Part shown: positions 56,127 to 64,000 of the stretch, piece after piece
Position numbering within the stretch: the first letter of the stretch is position 1
How the letters are laid out: each line of letters starts with the position of its first letter
DNA from: Streptomyces sp. SCUT-3
GTDB lineage: Bacteria > Actinomycetota > Actinomycetes > Streptomycetales > Streptomycetaceae
Length of the DNA: 64,000 bases
Reading direction: 5' to 3'
Assembly: GCF_014083985.1 (NCBI RefSeq)
Contig: NZ_CP046907.1
Location: 4,963,501 to 5,027,500, forward strand
Made by a program: the position numbers and the translations under genes
Notes under the pieces: generated by a model
Told to the model about the DNA's origin: nothing
Seen by the model: only the letters and a program-made list of their open reading frames with translations
The model's database searches: none

Positions 56127-57077
56127 GTGACGCCCATCATTATCGTCCTGATCATTCTGGTGGTGCTCGTAATCATCGCCCTGATCAAGACGATCCAGGT
56201 GATCCCCCAGGCCAGCGCGGCCATCGTGGAGCGCTTCGGCCGCTACACGCGCACCCTCAGCGCGGGCCTGAACATCGTCGTGCCGTTCATCGACACCATC
56301 CGCAACCGCATCGACCTGCGCGAGCAGGTCGTGCCGTTCCCGCCCCAGCCGGTGATCACCCAGGACAACCTGGTCGTCAACATCGACACCGTCATCTACT
56401 ACCAGGTCACCGACGCGCGGGCCGCCACCTACGAGGTCGCCAGCTACATTCAGGCCATCGAGCAGCTCACCGTCACCACGCTGCGCAACATCATCGGCGG
56501 CATGGACCTGGAGCGGACCCTCACCTCCCGCGAGGAGATCAACGCGGCCCTGCGCGGCGTCCTCGACGAGGCCACCGGCAAGTGGGGCATCCGCGTCAAC
56601 CGCGTCGAGCTCAAGGCGATCGAGCCGCCGACCTCCATCCAGGACTCGATGGAGAAGCAGATGCGCGCCGACCGCGACAAGCGCGCCGCGATCCTCACCG
56701 CCGAGGGCATCCGCCAGTCCCAGATCCTCACCGCCGAGGGCGAGAAGCAGTCCGCGATCCTGCGCGCGGAGGGCGAGTCCAAGGCCGCCGCCCTGAAGGC
56801 GGAGGGCGAGGCCCAGGCCATCCGCACCGTCTTCGAGTCCATCCACGCCGGCGACCCGGACCAGAAGCTGCTGGCCTACCAGTACCTGCAGATGCTGCCG
56901 AAGATCGCCGAGGGCGACGCCAACAAGCTCTGGATCATCCCCAGCGAGCTCGGCGACGCCCTCAAGGGCCTCGGCGGGGCCATCGGCAACATCCCCAACA
57001 TCCCCAATGCCGCAGCCGGCGGCGGTGACGGCGGCGCCGTCACCCGCCGCGAGGCCCCGCGCTTCGACAAGGACTGA
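56127..57077 (+). CDS. SPFH/Band 7 (paraslipin/stomatin-like) protein
   Basis: A 316-residue membrane-anchored protein. The N-terminal helix is PIIIVLIILVVLVIIALIK; the Band 7 domain follows (VERFGRYTRTLSAGLNIVVP, NLVVNIDTVIYYQVTDARAA, GMDLERTLTSREEINAALRG, WGIRVNRVELKAIEPPTSIQ), then a Glu/Ala/Lys coiled coil with AEGEKQSAILRAEGESKAAA and a Gly/Asn-rich tail. Such proteins oligomerise at membrane microdomains with NfeD partners, and NfeD is encoded just upstream. GTG start with AGGAG. Confidence 0.95.
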   Translation: MTPIIIVLIILVVLVIIALIKTIQVIPQASAAIVERFGRYTRTLSAGLNIVVPFIDTIRNRIDLREQVVPFPPQPVITQDNLVVNIDTVIYYQVTDARAATYEVASYIQAIEQLTVTTLRNIIGGMDLERTLTSREEINAALRGVLDEATGKWGIRVNRVELKAIEPPTSIQDSMEKQMRADRDKRAAILTAEGIRQSQILTAEGEKQSAILRAEGESKAAALKAEGEAQAIRTVFESIHAGDPDQKLLAYQYLQMLPKIAEGDANKLWIIPSELGDALKGLGGAIGNIPNIPNAAAGGGDGGAVTRREAPRFDKD

Positions 57078-57099
57078 CCGGCAAGGCCAGAACCGCCCC

Positions 57100-57129
57100 G
57101 ACGGGCCCGGCACCCGCGCCGGGCCCGTC
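57100..57129 (+). terminator. Hairpin terminator after SPFH gene
   Basis: GACGGGCCCGGC and its complement form a 12-bp stem with a 6-nt loop. Confidence 0.75.
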
Positions 57130-57223
57130 CGCCGTTCCCGTCCGTAAAACGGACCCGCCTCGTCCGGTCCGGACGCACTCCGGCATGATCGGTGCCCCCA
57201 CCACCGATCGGGAGAGGCTCACC

Positions 57224-57991
57224 GTGACCCTCTGGGAATCACTGGCCGTCCTGGCCGCCGGCACGGGCGCCGGGGCGATCAACACCATGGTCGGCTCCGG
57301 GACGCTCATCACCTTCCCCGTCCTGCTCGCCGTCGGGCTCCCCCCGGTGACCGCCAACGTCTCCAACACCCTCGGCCTCGTCCCCGGGTCGCTCAGCGGG
57401 GCCATCGGCTACCGCCGCGAACTCAGGGGGCAGGGACGCCGCCTGCTGGCCCTGGCCCCCGCAGCCCTGATCGGCGGCCTCGCCGGGGCCGTCCTCCTGC
57501 TCGCCCTGCCCTCCGCCGCCTTCGACACCATCGTCCCGGTGCTGGTGGCCCTGGCCCTCGTCCTGATCGTCCTCCAGCCCCGCCTCTCCCGCGCCGTGCA
57601 GAGCCGCCGGGAGCGCGCGGGCGCCGCGGCCCCGGGCAACGGCGGGCCGCTGCTGTTCACGGGCATACTGCTGGCCAGCGCCTACGGCGGCTACTTCGGG
57701 GCCGCCCAGGGCATCATCTACATGGCCCTCATGGGCGTGCTCCTCCACGAGGACGTCCAGCGGATCAACGCCGTCAAGAACGTCCTCGCGATGGTGGTCA
57801 ACGGCGTCGCGGCGGTCTTCTTCGTCTTCGTCGCGGACTTCGACTGGGCGGCCGTCGGACTGATCGCACTGGGGGCCGCCGTGGGCGGGCAGATCGGGGC
57901 GAAGGTCGGCCGGAGGCTCCCCCCGGCCGTACTGCGCGGGCTGATCGTGGCGGTCGGCCTGGTCGCCATCGTGCAGCTGGTCACCGGCTGA
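57224..57991 (+). CDS. TSUP (TauE/SafE) family anion exporter
   Basis: A 255-residue membrane protein with about eight helices in two inverted TauE/SafE repeats: LAAGTGAGAINTMVGSGTLI, TANVSNTLGLVPGSLSGAIG, then AYGGYFGAAQGIIYMALMGV and INAVKNVLAMVVNGVAAVFF. TSUP proteins move sulfite, taurine-derived sulfonates or other organic anions. The GTG start has GGGAGAGG upstream; an in-frame ATG 39 nt earlier is less likely. It stands alone between terminator-like sequences. Confidence 0.92.
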   Translation: MTLWESLAVLAAGTGAGAINTMVGSGTLITFPVLLAVGLPPVTANVSNTLGLVPGSLSGAIGYRRELRGQGRRLLALAPAALIGGLAGAVLLLALPSAAFDTIVPVLVALALVLIVLQPRLSRAVQSRRERAGAAAPGNGGPLLFTGILLASAYGGYFGAAQGIIYMALMGVLLHEDVQRINAVKNVLAMVVNGVAAVFFVFVADFDWAAVGLIALGAAVGGQIGAKVGRRLPPAVLRGLIVAVGLVAIVQLVTG

Positions 57992-58118
57992 GCACCCGCC
58001 CGGCCCCGCCGGAGTGATCCAGGTCGTTGCCCGGCCGGTCCGGGCGTGATTGTCTCCGGGAGCCCTGCGGCGACGCGGGCCGACCCGTGACCCGCACCGA
58101 GAGGAACAGGACCCGACC

Positions 58119-58307
58119 ATGGCTCTGGAGATGCGCGACCACTGCGAGGCGTGCGACGTCGTACTGACGATGGAGGGACCGGCCTGGATCTGCTCCTACG
58201 AGTGCACCTTCTGCGCGCCCTGCGCCGCCGCCTGCGACGACGTCTGCCGCAACTGCGGCGGCGAACTCGTCCGCCGCCCCCGGCGGGCCGAACCGGCCGT
58301 CGGCTGA
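58119..58307 (+). CDS. DUF1272 small Cys-rich protein
   Basis: A 62-residue protein with eight Cys: RDHCEACDVVLTMEGPAWIC, SYECTFCAPCAAACDDVCRN, CGGELVRRP. This is the DUF1272 pattern (C-E-x-C ... F-C-x-x-C ... C-x-N-C-G-G-E-L), probably a two-zinc ribbon. Function unknown; some members are annotated as metal-binding. ATG with GAGAGGAA. It precedes the phosphoketolase gene but with a 207-nt gap. Confidence 0.88.
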   Translation: MALEMRDHCEACDVVLTMEGPAWICSYECTFCAPCAAACDDVCRNCGGELVRRPRRAEPAVG

Positions 58308-58514
58308 CGCGCGGCCCCGGCCCGGCCGGGAAGCCGCCGGCCGGCGGGGCCCTGCACCCCCCCGGCCGGCGCCGACCGCTTGCCGCCGGGAATGAGCGGT
58401 CCCAGGGTGGGAAGGGCAGTCCGAAGCCGAAAGACGCCGAAAGACGCCCGCCGGCCCCGGCCCCGGGAGCGTCCGGGCCGGGACCGGCGCCGCAGCCGAC
58501 CCCGGGAGCGTTCC

Positions 58515-60893
58515 GTGGCAGCCACCGCCGCCAGGCCCCTCGACCGCGCAGACCTGGAAGCCCTCGACGCCTACTGGCGCGCGGCCAACTACCTCACCGC
58601 CGGACAGATCTACCTCCTCGACAACCCCCTGCTCACCGAGCCGCTGCGGCGCGAGCACATCAAACCCCGCCTCCTCGGCCACTGGGGGACCTCACCCGGC
58701 CTCAACCTGGTCTACGCCCACCTCAACCGCGTCATCAGGGCCCGTTCGCTGGACGTCCTGCACGTCACCGGCCCCGGCCACGGGGGACCGGCGGCCCTGG
58801 CCTGCTGCTGGCTCGACGGCAGCTACTCCGAGGTCTACCCGGACGTCCCCCGCGACGGGGAGGGCATGCGGCGCCTGTTCCGCCAGTTCTCCTTCCCCGG
58901 CGGGGTCCCCAGCCACATCGCCCCCCAGACCCCCGGATCGATCCACGAGGGCGGCGAACTCGGCTACTCCCTGTCCCACGCCTACGGAGCGGCCTTCGAC
59001 AACCCCGGCCTGACGGTCGCCGCGATCGTGGGGGACGGCGAGGCCGAGACCGGCGCCCTGGCGACCGGCTGGCACGGCAACAAGTTCCTCGACCCGGTGC
59101 ACGACGGCGCGGTCCTGCCGATCCTCCACCTCAACGGCTACAAGATCGCCAACCCCACGGTCCTCGGCCGCCTCCCGCACGGCGAGCTCGACCAGCTCCT
59201 GATGGGCTACGGCCACGAACCCCACTACGTGGAGGGCGACGAACCGTTCGCCGTCCACCGGGCGCTCGCCGCCGCACTGGACAGGTCGCTGGACCGCATC
59301 GCCGACATCCAGCACACCGCGCGCACCGGCGGACCGGGCGCGGGCACCCGCCCCCGCTGGCCGATGATCGTCCTGCGCACCCCCAAGGGCTGGACCGGGC
59401 CGGAGAAGGTCGACGGGCTGCCCGTGGAGAACACCTGGCGCTCCCACCAGGTCCCCCTGCCCGGGGTCCGCGACAACCCCGAGCACCTCGTCCAGCTCGA
59501 GGAGTGGATGCTCTCCTACCGCCCCGCCGACCTCTTCGACGAACACGGGCGCCCCCGCCCCCAGATCCTGCGGCACGTCCCCGACGGCGACCGGCGCCTC
59601 GGATCCAACCCGCACGCCAACGGCGGCCGGCTCACCCGGTCCCTGCCCGTCCCCGACATCCGCGGCCACGCGGTGGAGGTCACCGGCCGCGGCACGTCCG
59701 CGCACTCGCCCACCGGCGTCCTCGGCGGACTGCTGCGCGACCTGACGGCGGCCACCGCCGACCGCAGGGACTTCCGCCTCTTCGGTCCCGACGAGACCGC
59801 CTCCAACCGCCTCCAGGCCGTCTACGGGGCGACCGCCAAGAACTGGCAGGAGGAGATCCTCCCCACCGACGAGCACCTCGCCCGCGACGGCCGGGTGACG
59901 GAGATGCTCTCCGAGCACAACTGCCAAGGCTGGCTCGAGGGCTACCTCCTGACGGGGCGCCACGGGATCTTCTCCTCGTACGAGGCGTTCGTCCACATCG
60001 TCACCTCGATGGTCAACCAGCACGCCAAGTGGCTGAAGGTCTCCCGCGAACTGCCCTGGCGGATGCCCGTTCCCTCGCTCAACCACCTGCTGACCTCGCA
60101 CGTGTGGCGGCAGGACCACAACGGCTTCTCCCACCAGGACCCAGGCTTCGTCGACCACGTCGTCAACAAGAGCCCCGAGGTCGTGCGGGTCTACCTCCCG
60201 CCGGACGCCAACTCCCTGCTCGCCGTGGCCGACCACGTCCTCGCCACCCGGGACCGGGTCAACGTCGTCGTCGCCGGCAAGCAGCCCTCCCACGACTGGC
60301 TGGGCATCGAGGAGGCGGTCGACCACGTCGACCGCGGAATCAGCGTCTGGGAGTGGGCCGGCACCGACACCGGCCGCGACCCCGACGTCGTCCTCGCCGC
60401 GGCCGGGGACGTCCCCACCACGGAGGTCCTGGCGGCGGCCTCGCTCCTGCGCGAGCACCTGCCCGACCTGGCCGTCCGCGTCGTCAACGTCGTCGACCTG
60501 ATGCGCCTGGCCCCCGCCGCCGACCACCCCCACGGCCTCGGCGACCACGACTTCGACGCCGTCTTCACCACGGACAAACCGGTGATCTTCGCCTACCACG
60601 GCTACCCGTGGCTCATCCACCGGCTCGCCTACCGGCGCACCGGCCACCCCAACCTCCACGTGCGCGGCTACAAGGAGGAAGGGACCACCACGACCCCGTT
60701 CGACATGGTGGTCCTCAACGACCTCGACCGGTACCGCCTCGTCATGGACGTCGTCGACCGCGTCCCGGGCCTGGCGCTGCGCGCCATCGGCGTCCGCCAG
60801 CGCATGGCGGAGCTGCGCAACAGGCACCGCAGCTGGATCCGCGAGCACGGGGAGGACATGCCCGAGGTCCTGGAGTGGACCTGGCCCGGCTGA
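58515..60893 (+). CDS. xfp: Xylulose-5-P/fructose-6-P phosphoketolase
   Basis: A 792-residue thiamine-diphosphate enzyme that splits xylulose 5-phosphate (or fructose 6-phosphate) with phosphate to acetyl phosphate plus glyceraldehyde 3-phosphate (or erythrose 4-phosphate). Signatures: [80 protein letters not shown], and [20 protein letters not shown] with [20 protein letters not shown] later. The GTG with GGGAG 6 nt upstream is preferred to an ATG 123 nt earlier that adds only Arg/Pro-rich residues. It could feed acetyl-CoA formation. Confidence 0.94.
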   Translation: MAATAARPLDRADLEALDAYWRAANYLTAGQIYLLDNPLLTEPLRREHIKPRLLGHWGTSPGLNLVYAHLNRVIRARSLDVLHVTGPGHGGPAALACCWLDGSYSEVYPDVPRDGEGMRRLFRQFSFPGGVPSHIAPQTPGSIHEGGELGYSLSHAYGAAFDNPGLTVAAIVGDGEAETGALATGWHGNKFLDPVHDGAVLPILHLNGYKIANPTVLGRLPHGELDQLLMGYGHEPHYVEGDEPFAVHRALAAALDRSLDRIADIQHTARTGGPGAGTRPRWPMIVLRTPKGWTGPEKVDGLPVENTWRSHQVPLPGVRDNPEHLVQLEEWMLSYRPADLFDEHGRPRPQILRHVPDGDRRLGSNPHANGGRLTRSLPVPDIRGHAVEVTGRGTSAHSPTGVLGGLLRDLTAATADRRDFRLFGPDETASNRLQAVYGATAKNWQEEILPTDEHLARDGRVTEMLSEHNCQGWLEGYLLTGRHGIFSSYEAFVHIVTSMVNQHAKWLKVSRELPWRMPVPSLNHLLTSHVWRQDHNGFSHQDPGFVDHVVNKSPEVVRVYLPPDANSLLAVADHVLATRDRVNVVVAGKQPSHDWLGIEEAVDHVDRGISVWEWAGTDTGRDPDVVLAAAGDVPTTEVLAAASLLREHLPDLAVRVVNVVDLMRLAPAADHPHGLGDHDFDAVFTTDKPVIFAYHGYPWLIHRLAYRRTGHPNLHVRGYKEEGTTTTPFDMVVLNDLDRYRLVMDVVDRVPGLALRAIGVRQRMAELRNRHRSWIREHGEDMPEVLEWTWPG

Positions 60894-61481
60894 TCAGGCC
60901 GACCGCAGCATCCCCCCGGCCGACGCACCGGCCCCGGCCCCGGTGACGGTCCCGGTGACGGCCCCCGCCCAGGAAACGGTTCCGGCCCCGGCGGCCTCCC
61001 CGCTCCCGGGGTCCTCCGGCGCCAGCCCCAGGGCCAGCACCAGGGCGTCGGCGGGGGTGGGCTCGAACGGCTGCACCAGCAGCCGCATCCCCGCCTGCTC
61101 CGGGGTCCGGTCAGCCTTGCGGTGGTTGTCCTCCGAGCACGCCGCCACCGTGTTCAGCCAGGTGTCCCGTCCGCCGCGGGACCGCGGCACCAGGTGGTCC
61201 ACCGTGGTCGCCCTGCGCCCGCAGTACGCGCACCGGTGCCGGTCCCGCACCAGCACCCCCCGCCGCGACCACGGTGCCCGTTGTCGGAACGGCACCCTCA
61301 CGTACCGGCAGAGCCTGATCACCCGCGGCGCCGGCAGTTCCACCTGCGCCGCGCGCACCCGCAGGCCGGGATGCGCCCGCTCCACGACCGCCTTCTCCTG
61401 CAGGACGAGGACGACCGCCCGCTTCAGCGACACCGACGACAGCGGCTCGAAGCTCGCATTCAGAACCAGCGCCTCACGCAC
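60894..61481 (-). CDS. HNH endonuclease family protein
   Basis: A 195-residue protein. An N-terminal segment ALVLNASFEPLSSVSLKRAV precedes the HNH domain: DRHRCAYCGRRATTVDHLVP, RSRGGRDTWLNTVAACSEDN, HRKADRTPEQAGM. The HNH histidines and two zinc Cys pairs are present. This is the common 5-methylcytosine-restriction-like HNH type found in actinobacterial core genomes; role unknown. A Gly/Ala/Thr-rich C-terminal tail follows. Its stop abuts the phosphoketolase stop directly. GTG start with GGAAGG; a second GTG 9 nt upstream is possible. Confidence 0.9.
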   Translation of the reverse strand: MREALVLNASFEPLSSVSLKRAVVLVLQEKAVVERAHPGLRVRAAQVELPAPRVIRLCRYVRVPFRQRAPWSRRGVLVRDRHRCAYCGRRATTVDHLVPRSRGGRDTWLNTVAACSEDNHRKADRTPEQAGMRLLVQPFEPTPADALVLALGLAPEDPGSGEAAGAGTVSWAGAVTGTVTGAGAGASAGGMLRSA

Positions 61482-61631
61482 CCCGATCACCTTCCGTGAA
61501 CCCCCGCGCACAGCCGCGAAGTGGGTCCACCATGCCGATGGGGGCCCCGCCCGGACAACGGAATTTCACCCGTGCCGCGACGCGGGAGCGCCACGCCCCG
61601 GGAAACCCGGGGCCAACAGGAGGGGAAGGGC

Positions 61632-61690
61632 GTCCGGGGCCCCGCCGCACGGCGCGGCTCCAGCCGCACGGCGCGACCGCGGCCCCGGAC
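61632..61690 (-). terminator. Hairpin terminator after PEBP gene
   Basis: GTCCGGGGCC and its complement enclose a duplicated GCCGCACGGCGCG motif that can fold as an inner stem, just past the PEBP stop. Confidence 0.6.
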
Positions 61691-61713
61691 GGGAGGCGCG
61701 GGAGCGGCCGGCC

Positions 61714-62247
61714 TCAGCCCTCGGCCGCGTACTCGCCGATCACATGGGCCCGGGCGAGCGTGTGGAAGCGCAGGTTGAAGCCCACCGCCGCGGGGGAGGC
61801 GTCCGCGTCCGGGCCCAGCTTCTCCGTGTCCACCGCGTACACCGTGAACACGTAGCGGTGCGCCGGGTCCCCGGCCGGCGGGGCCGCGCCGCCGAAGTCA
61901 CGCGTCCCGTAGTCGTTGCGCACGTGCACGGCGCCCTCGGGCAGGTCCTCGAAGGGAGCCGTGCCCGCGCCGGCCGGCAGCTCCGTCACCGAGGCCGGGA
62001 TGTCGAACAGCGACCAGTGCCAGAACCCGCTGCCGGTGGGCGCGTCGGGGTCGAAGCAGGTCACGGCGAAGCTCTTCGCCCCCGCCGGGAACCCCTCCCA
62101 GCGCAGGTGCGGGGAGGTGTTCCCCTTCGCGTACACCTGGGCGTCGCCCAGCGTCGCCCCCGGCGCCACGTCGTCGCTCACCACCGTGAACGACGGCACC
62201 TCGGGCAGGAAGTCGTGGGGAAGAGGAGCCCTCTTCGGCTGCGTCAC
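61714..62247 (-). CDS. YbhB/YbcL-family PEBP (Raf-kinase-inhibitor-like) protein
   Basis: A 177-residue cytosolic PEBP protein: [80 protein letters not shown]. The ligand-pocket D-P-D-A-P and G-x-x-x-W-H-W motifs are conserved. Bacterial members bind phospho-ligands or inhibit proteases, but role here is unknown. GTG start with AGGAGGT 6 nt upstream, which decides against later ATGs. Confidence 0.93.
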   Translation of the reverse strand: MTQPKRAPLPHDFLPEVPSFTVVSDDVAPGATLGDAQVYAKGNTSPHLRWEGFPAGAKSFAVTCFDPDAPTGSGFWHWSLFDIPASVTELPAGAGTAPFEDLPEGAVHVRNDYGTRDFGGAAPPAGDPAHRYVFTVYAVDTEKLGPDADASPAAVGFNLRFHTLARAHVIGEYAAEG

Positions 62248-62312
62248 GTCGGTACCTCCTGGTAGGGAAAGATCACCTTCCCCGACACCTTAGGGCCCGC
62301 ACCCGCCGCGCC

Positions 62313-62350
62313 GCCGGTGCCCGGGCGCGTCACCGCCCCCGGGCGCCGGC
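62313..62350 (-). terminator. Hairpin terminator after spo0M
   Basis: GCCGGTGCCCGGG and CCCGGGCGCCGGC pair with one G-T wobble across a 12-nt loop. Confidence 0.6.
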
Positions 62351-62391
62351 CGCCGCCGCGGACCCGGCGGATCCGGCGGATCCGCGGGGGG

Positions 62392-63174
62392 TCAGAGCCA
62401 GTTGCGGCGCCCGCCGACCTCCGCCAGCCACTGGTTGAGGTAGGCCGCCCAGTCCGTCTCCCGGTACGAGGACAGGCTCACGGTGAAGGCCCGGTAGCTG
62501 TCGTTGCCCTCGCCGAACAGTCCCGGCTTCTTGTCCATCTCCAGCACGACGTCCATCTCGTGGGCGTCCGCCACGAAGCTCAGCTCCACCTGGTTCAGGC
62601 CCCGGTACTGCTGCGGCGCGTAGAACTCGATCTCCTGGTAGAACGGCAACCGCTGCCGGGTGCCCCGGATGTGACCGCGCTCCAGGTCCGCGTTCTTGAA
62701 CCGGAAACCCAGCTGCCCGAACGCGTCCAGGATCGCCTGCTGGGCCGGCAGCGGGTGCACGTTCACCGGGTCCAGGTCGCCGGAGTCCACGGCGCGGGCG
62801 ATCGCCAGCTCGGTGGTCACCCCCACGTTCATCCCGGTCAGGTGCTGCCCCATGAACGTCGTCACCGGGGTCTCCCACGGGATGTCCAGCCCGAACGGAA
62901 CGGTGTGCACCGCCCCCGGCTGCACCTCGAACGTGCCGCCGAGCTGCTGCTTGTGGAACTGCACGTCCTGCTTGTACTCGCCGTCGTTGGACTCGACCTC
63001 GACGCGGGCCTGGAGCCCCACGGACACGCTCTCGATCTGCTGCGCGACCGAACCGCCCTGGATGCGGACCTCGCCCTGCACCACACCGCCCGGCACCACG
63101 TTCGGCTCGGTCAGGACGGTCTCCACGGACGCGCCCCCGGCACCAAAGGCTGCCATCAGCTTCTTGAAGCCCAC
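62392..63174 (-). CDS. Sporulation control protein Spo0M-like
   Basis: A 260-residue arrestin-fold protein of the SpoOM/Spo0M family: GASVETVLTEPNVVPGGVVQ, VRIQGGSVAQQIESVSVGLQ, HTVPFGLDIPWETPVTTF, DPVNVHPLPAQQAILDAFGQ, GFRFKNADLERGHIRGT, then a C-terminal domain with FVADAHEMDVVLEMDKKPGL. In Bacillus, Spo0M affects sporulation and cytokinesis; Streptomyces homologues are likely cytosolic regulators of unknown mechanism. GTG start with GAGAGGAA. Confidence 0.92.
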   Translation of the reverse strand: MGFKKLMAAFGAGGASVETVLTEPNVVPGGVVQGEVRIQGGSVAQQIESVSVGLQARVEVESNDGEYKQDVQFHKQQLGGTFEVQPGAVHTVPFGLDIPWETPVTTFMGQHLTGMNVGVTTELAIARAVDSGDLDPVNVHPLPAQQAILDAFGQLGFRFKNADLERGHIRGTRQRLPFYQEIEFYAPQQYRGLNQVELSFVADAHEMDVVLEMDKKPGLFGEGNDSYRAFTVSLSSYRETDWAAYLNQWLAEVGGRRNWL

Positions 63175-63527
63175 GGTTGTTCCTCTCCACACAGGCGGAT
63201 CTCTGAAGTCCCTATTCTCCTGATGCTTCAGAGCGCGGGACACACCCCCGCGGTTCCATCCTCCTGCCGACAAACCTCGGCGGGAGCGGGCGACCCCTCC
63301 CGAACCCGGACCGCCCTCTAGCCGCCCCCTGCGAGTGGGCCGGGCGCAAGCGGGAAGCATGACGGGCAGAGCGAGCACGAGCAGCCCCGTGCGGAAGAAG
63401 CGGGACCCGCAACCCACTTCGGGACGATCTACCCCGACCGTCCCGGCGGGCACCGACGGACAAGACGAACAAGACAAGCAAGACGGACAACAGGAAGACG
63501 TACCGGAACGTGGACATCGGCGACCTC
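63175..63527. promoter_or_regulatory. spo0M / glycosylase intergenic region
   Basis: A 353-bp gap. CTCTGAAG (63201-63208) and CTTCAGAG (63226-63233) form an 8-bp inverted repeat around an AT-richer core, close to the spo0M start. A purine-rich stretch of ACAAGAC-like repeats lies at 63457-63500. No gene seen. Confidence 0.4.
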
Positions 63528-64000
63528 ATGCCCAGAGACTTCTTCGCCCGGCCGGCGCACCTGGTCGCCCCCGAACTCCTCGGCCGCGTCCTCCTGCGCC
63601 GAGAACCCGGGCAGACGATCGCCCTGCGCATCACCGAGGTCGAGGCGTACGAGGGCACCACGGACCCCGCCTCCCACGGCTACCGCGGCAAGACCCTGCG
63701 CAACGCCACGATGTTCGGCCCCGCCGGTCACCTCTACGTCTACTGGATCTACGGAATGCACCACGCGGCCAACCTCGTGTGCGGCCGGGCCGGCGAGTCC
63801 AACGGGGTCCTGGTACGGGCCGGGGAGATCGTCCGGGGACACGCCCACGCCGCCTCGCGCCGCCACACGGCGAAGAACCACCACGAGCTGGCCAAGGGAC
63901 CCGGCAGGCTCACTCTCGCGCTCGGCATCGACCGCAGCCTGGACGGAACCGACGTCTGCGCCCCCGACTCCCCGGTCCAGGTCCACGAGGGCACCCCGGT
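63528..64000 (+). CDS. Alkyladenine DNA glycosylase (3-methyladenine, MPG/AAG type), truncated by window
   Basis: The first 157 residues of an AAG/MPG-type glycosylase, which removes alkylated purines and hypoxanthine from DNA. Visible: PRDFFARPAHLVAPELLGRV, the catalytic Glu in RITEVEAYEGTTDPASHGYR, NATMFGPAGHLYVYWIYGMH and LAKGPGRLTLALGIDRSLDG. The C-terminus lies beyond the window. An in-frame GTG at 63510 is an alternative start; the ATG is used because homologues begin near here. Confidence 0.93.
   Translation, partial: MPRDFFARPAHLVAPELLGRVLLRREPGQTIALRITEVEAYEGTTDPASHGYRGKTLRNATMFGPAGHLYVYWIYGMHHAANLVCGRAGESNGVLVRAGEIVRGHAHAASRRHTAKNHHELAKGPGRLTLALGIDRSLDGTDVCAPDSPVQVHEGTP

Overview
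The window is very GC-rich, with strong third-position G/C bias, frequent GTG starts and short intergenic gaps. The protein set is typical of Streptomyces: WhiJ-like XRE/DUF397 modules, a SpoIIE-type PP2C phosphatase, Spo0M, an I36 protease inhibitor, Tat and lipoprotein signals, and a 40-residue membrane protein of the SGM_5486 type beside a CynX/NimT-like transporter. It reads as chromosomal core or near-core DNA with one small mobile element. I saw no rRNA, tRNA, CRISPR array, prophage or biosynthetic gene cluster.

Region by region: 1-3.8 kb holds a GH15 glycosidase coupled to an unusual SDR protein, SURF1 and a small Cys-rich protein. 4-7.7 kb holds a DEDDh exonuclease-BRCT-TerD fusion, divergent from a two-gene desaturase/lysoplasmalogenase operon. 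7.9-15 kb holds a secreted S8 protease, a DUF485-SSS (acetate-type) symporter operon, moaA and small conserved proteins. 15-21 kb holds a coupled tldD-pmbA-kptA operon, a PP2C phosphatase and an ArsR-like regulator. 21-26 kb holds a lipoprotein, an I36 inhibitor, a DUF1963 protein and the first WhiJ-like module (XRE + DUF397, divergent HATPase). 26-29.7 kb holds an MBL hydrolase and a HEAT-like gene split by a TnpB-only insertion sequence. 29.8-36.4 kb holds a DUF885 enzyme, a secreted nuclease, a Tat-exported M23 peptidase and the second WhiJ-like module. 36.7-41.1 kb holds an ABC exporter operon with a TetR gene and paired operators, then fabG-fabI. 41-47 kb holds a GntR/MFS divergon, a SixA phosphatase, a PQQ-propeller lipoprotein and serB. 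47-54 kb holds an Rv1747-like FHA-ABC protein, an SLT transglycosylase and a GAF-kinase/LuxR-regulator pair. 54-64 kb holds an ABC ATPase with a coupled mini-ORF, NfeD plus SPFH, a TSUP carrier, phosphoketolase, HNH endonuclease, PEBP, Spo0M and a truncated alkyladenine DNA glycosylase.

Functional themes are fatty-acid and lipid metabolism (fabG-fabI, desaturase/lysoplasmalogenase), cell-envelope biology (M23, SLT, NfeD/SPFH, FHA-ABC), acetate and C2/C3 carbon flow (SSS symporter, phosphoketolase), and development-linked regulation (two WhiJ-like modules, PP2C, Spo0M). A recurring sequence feature is a TANNNT -10 box 5-7 nt before an ATG or GTG with no Shine-Dalgarno, suggesting leaderless mRNAs for about eight genes.
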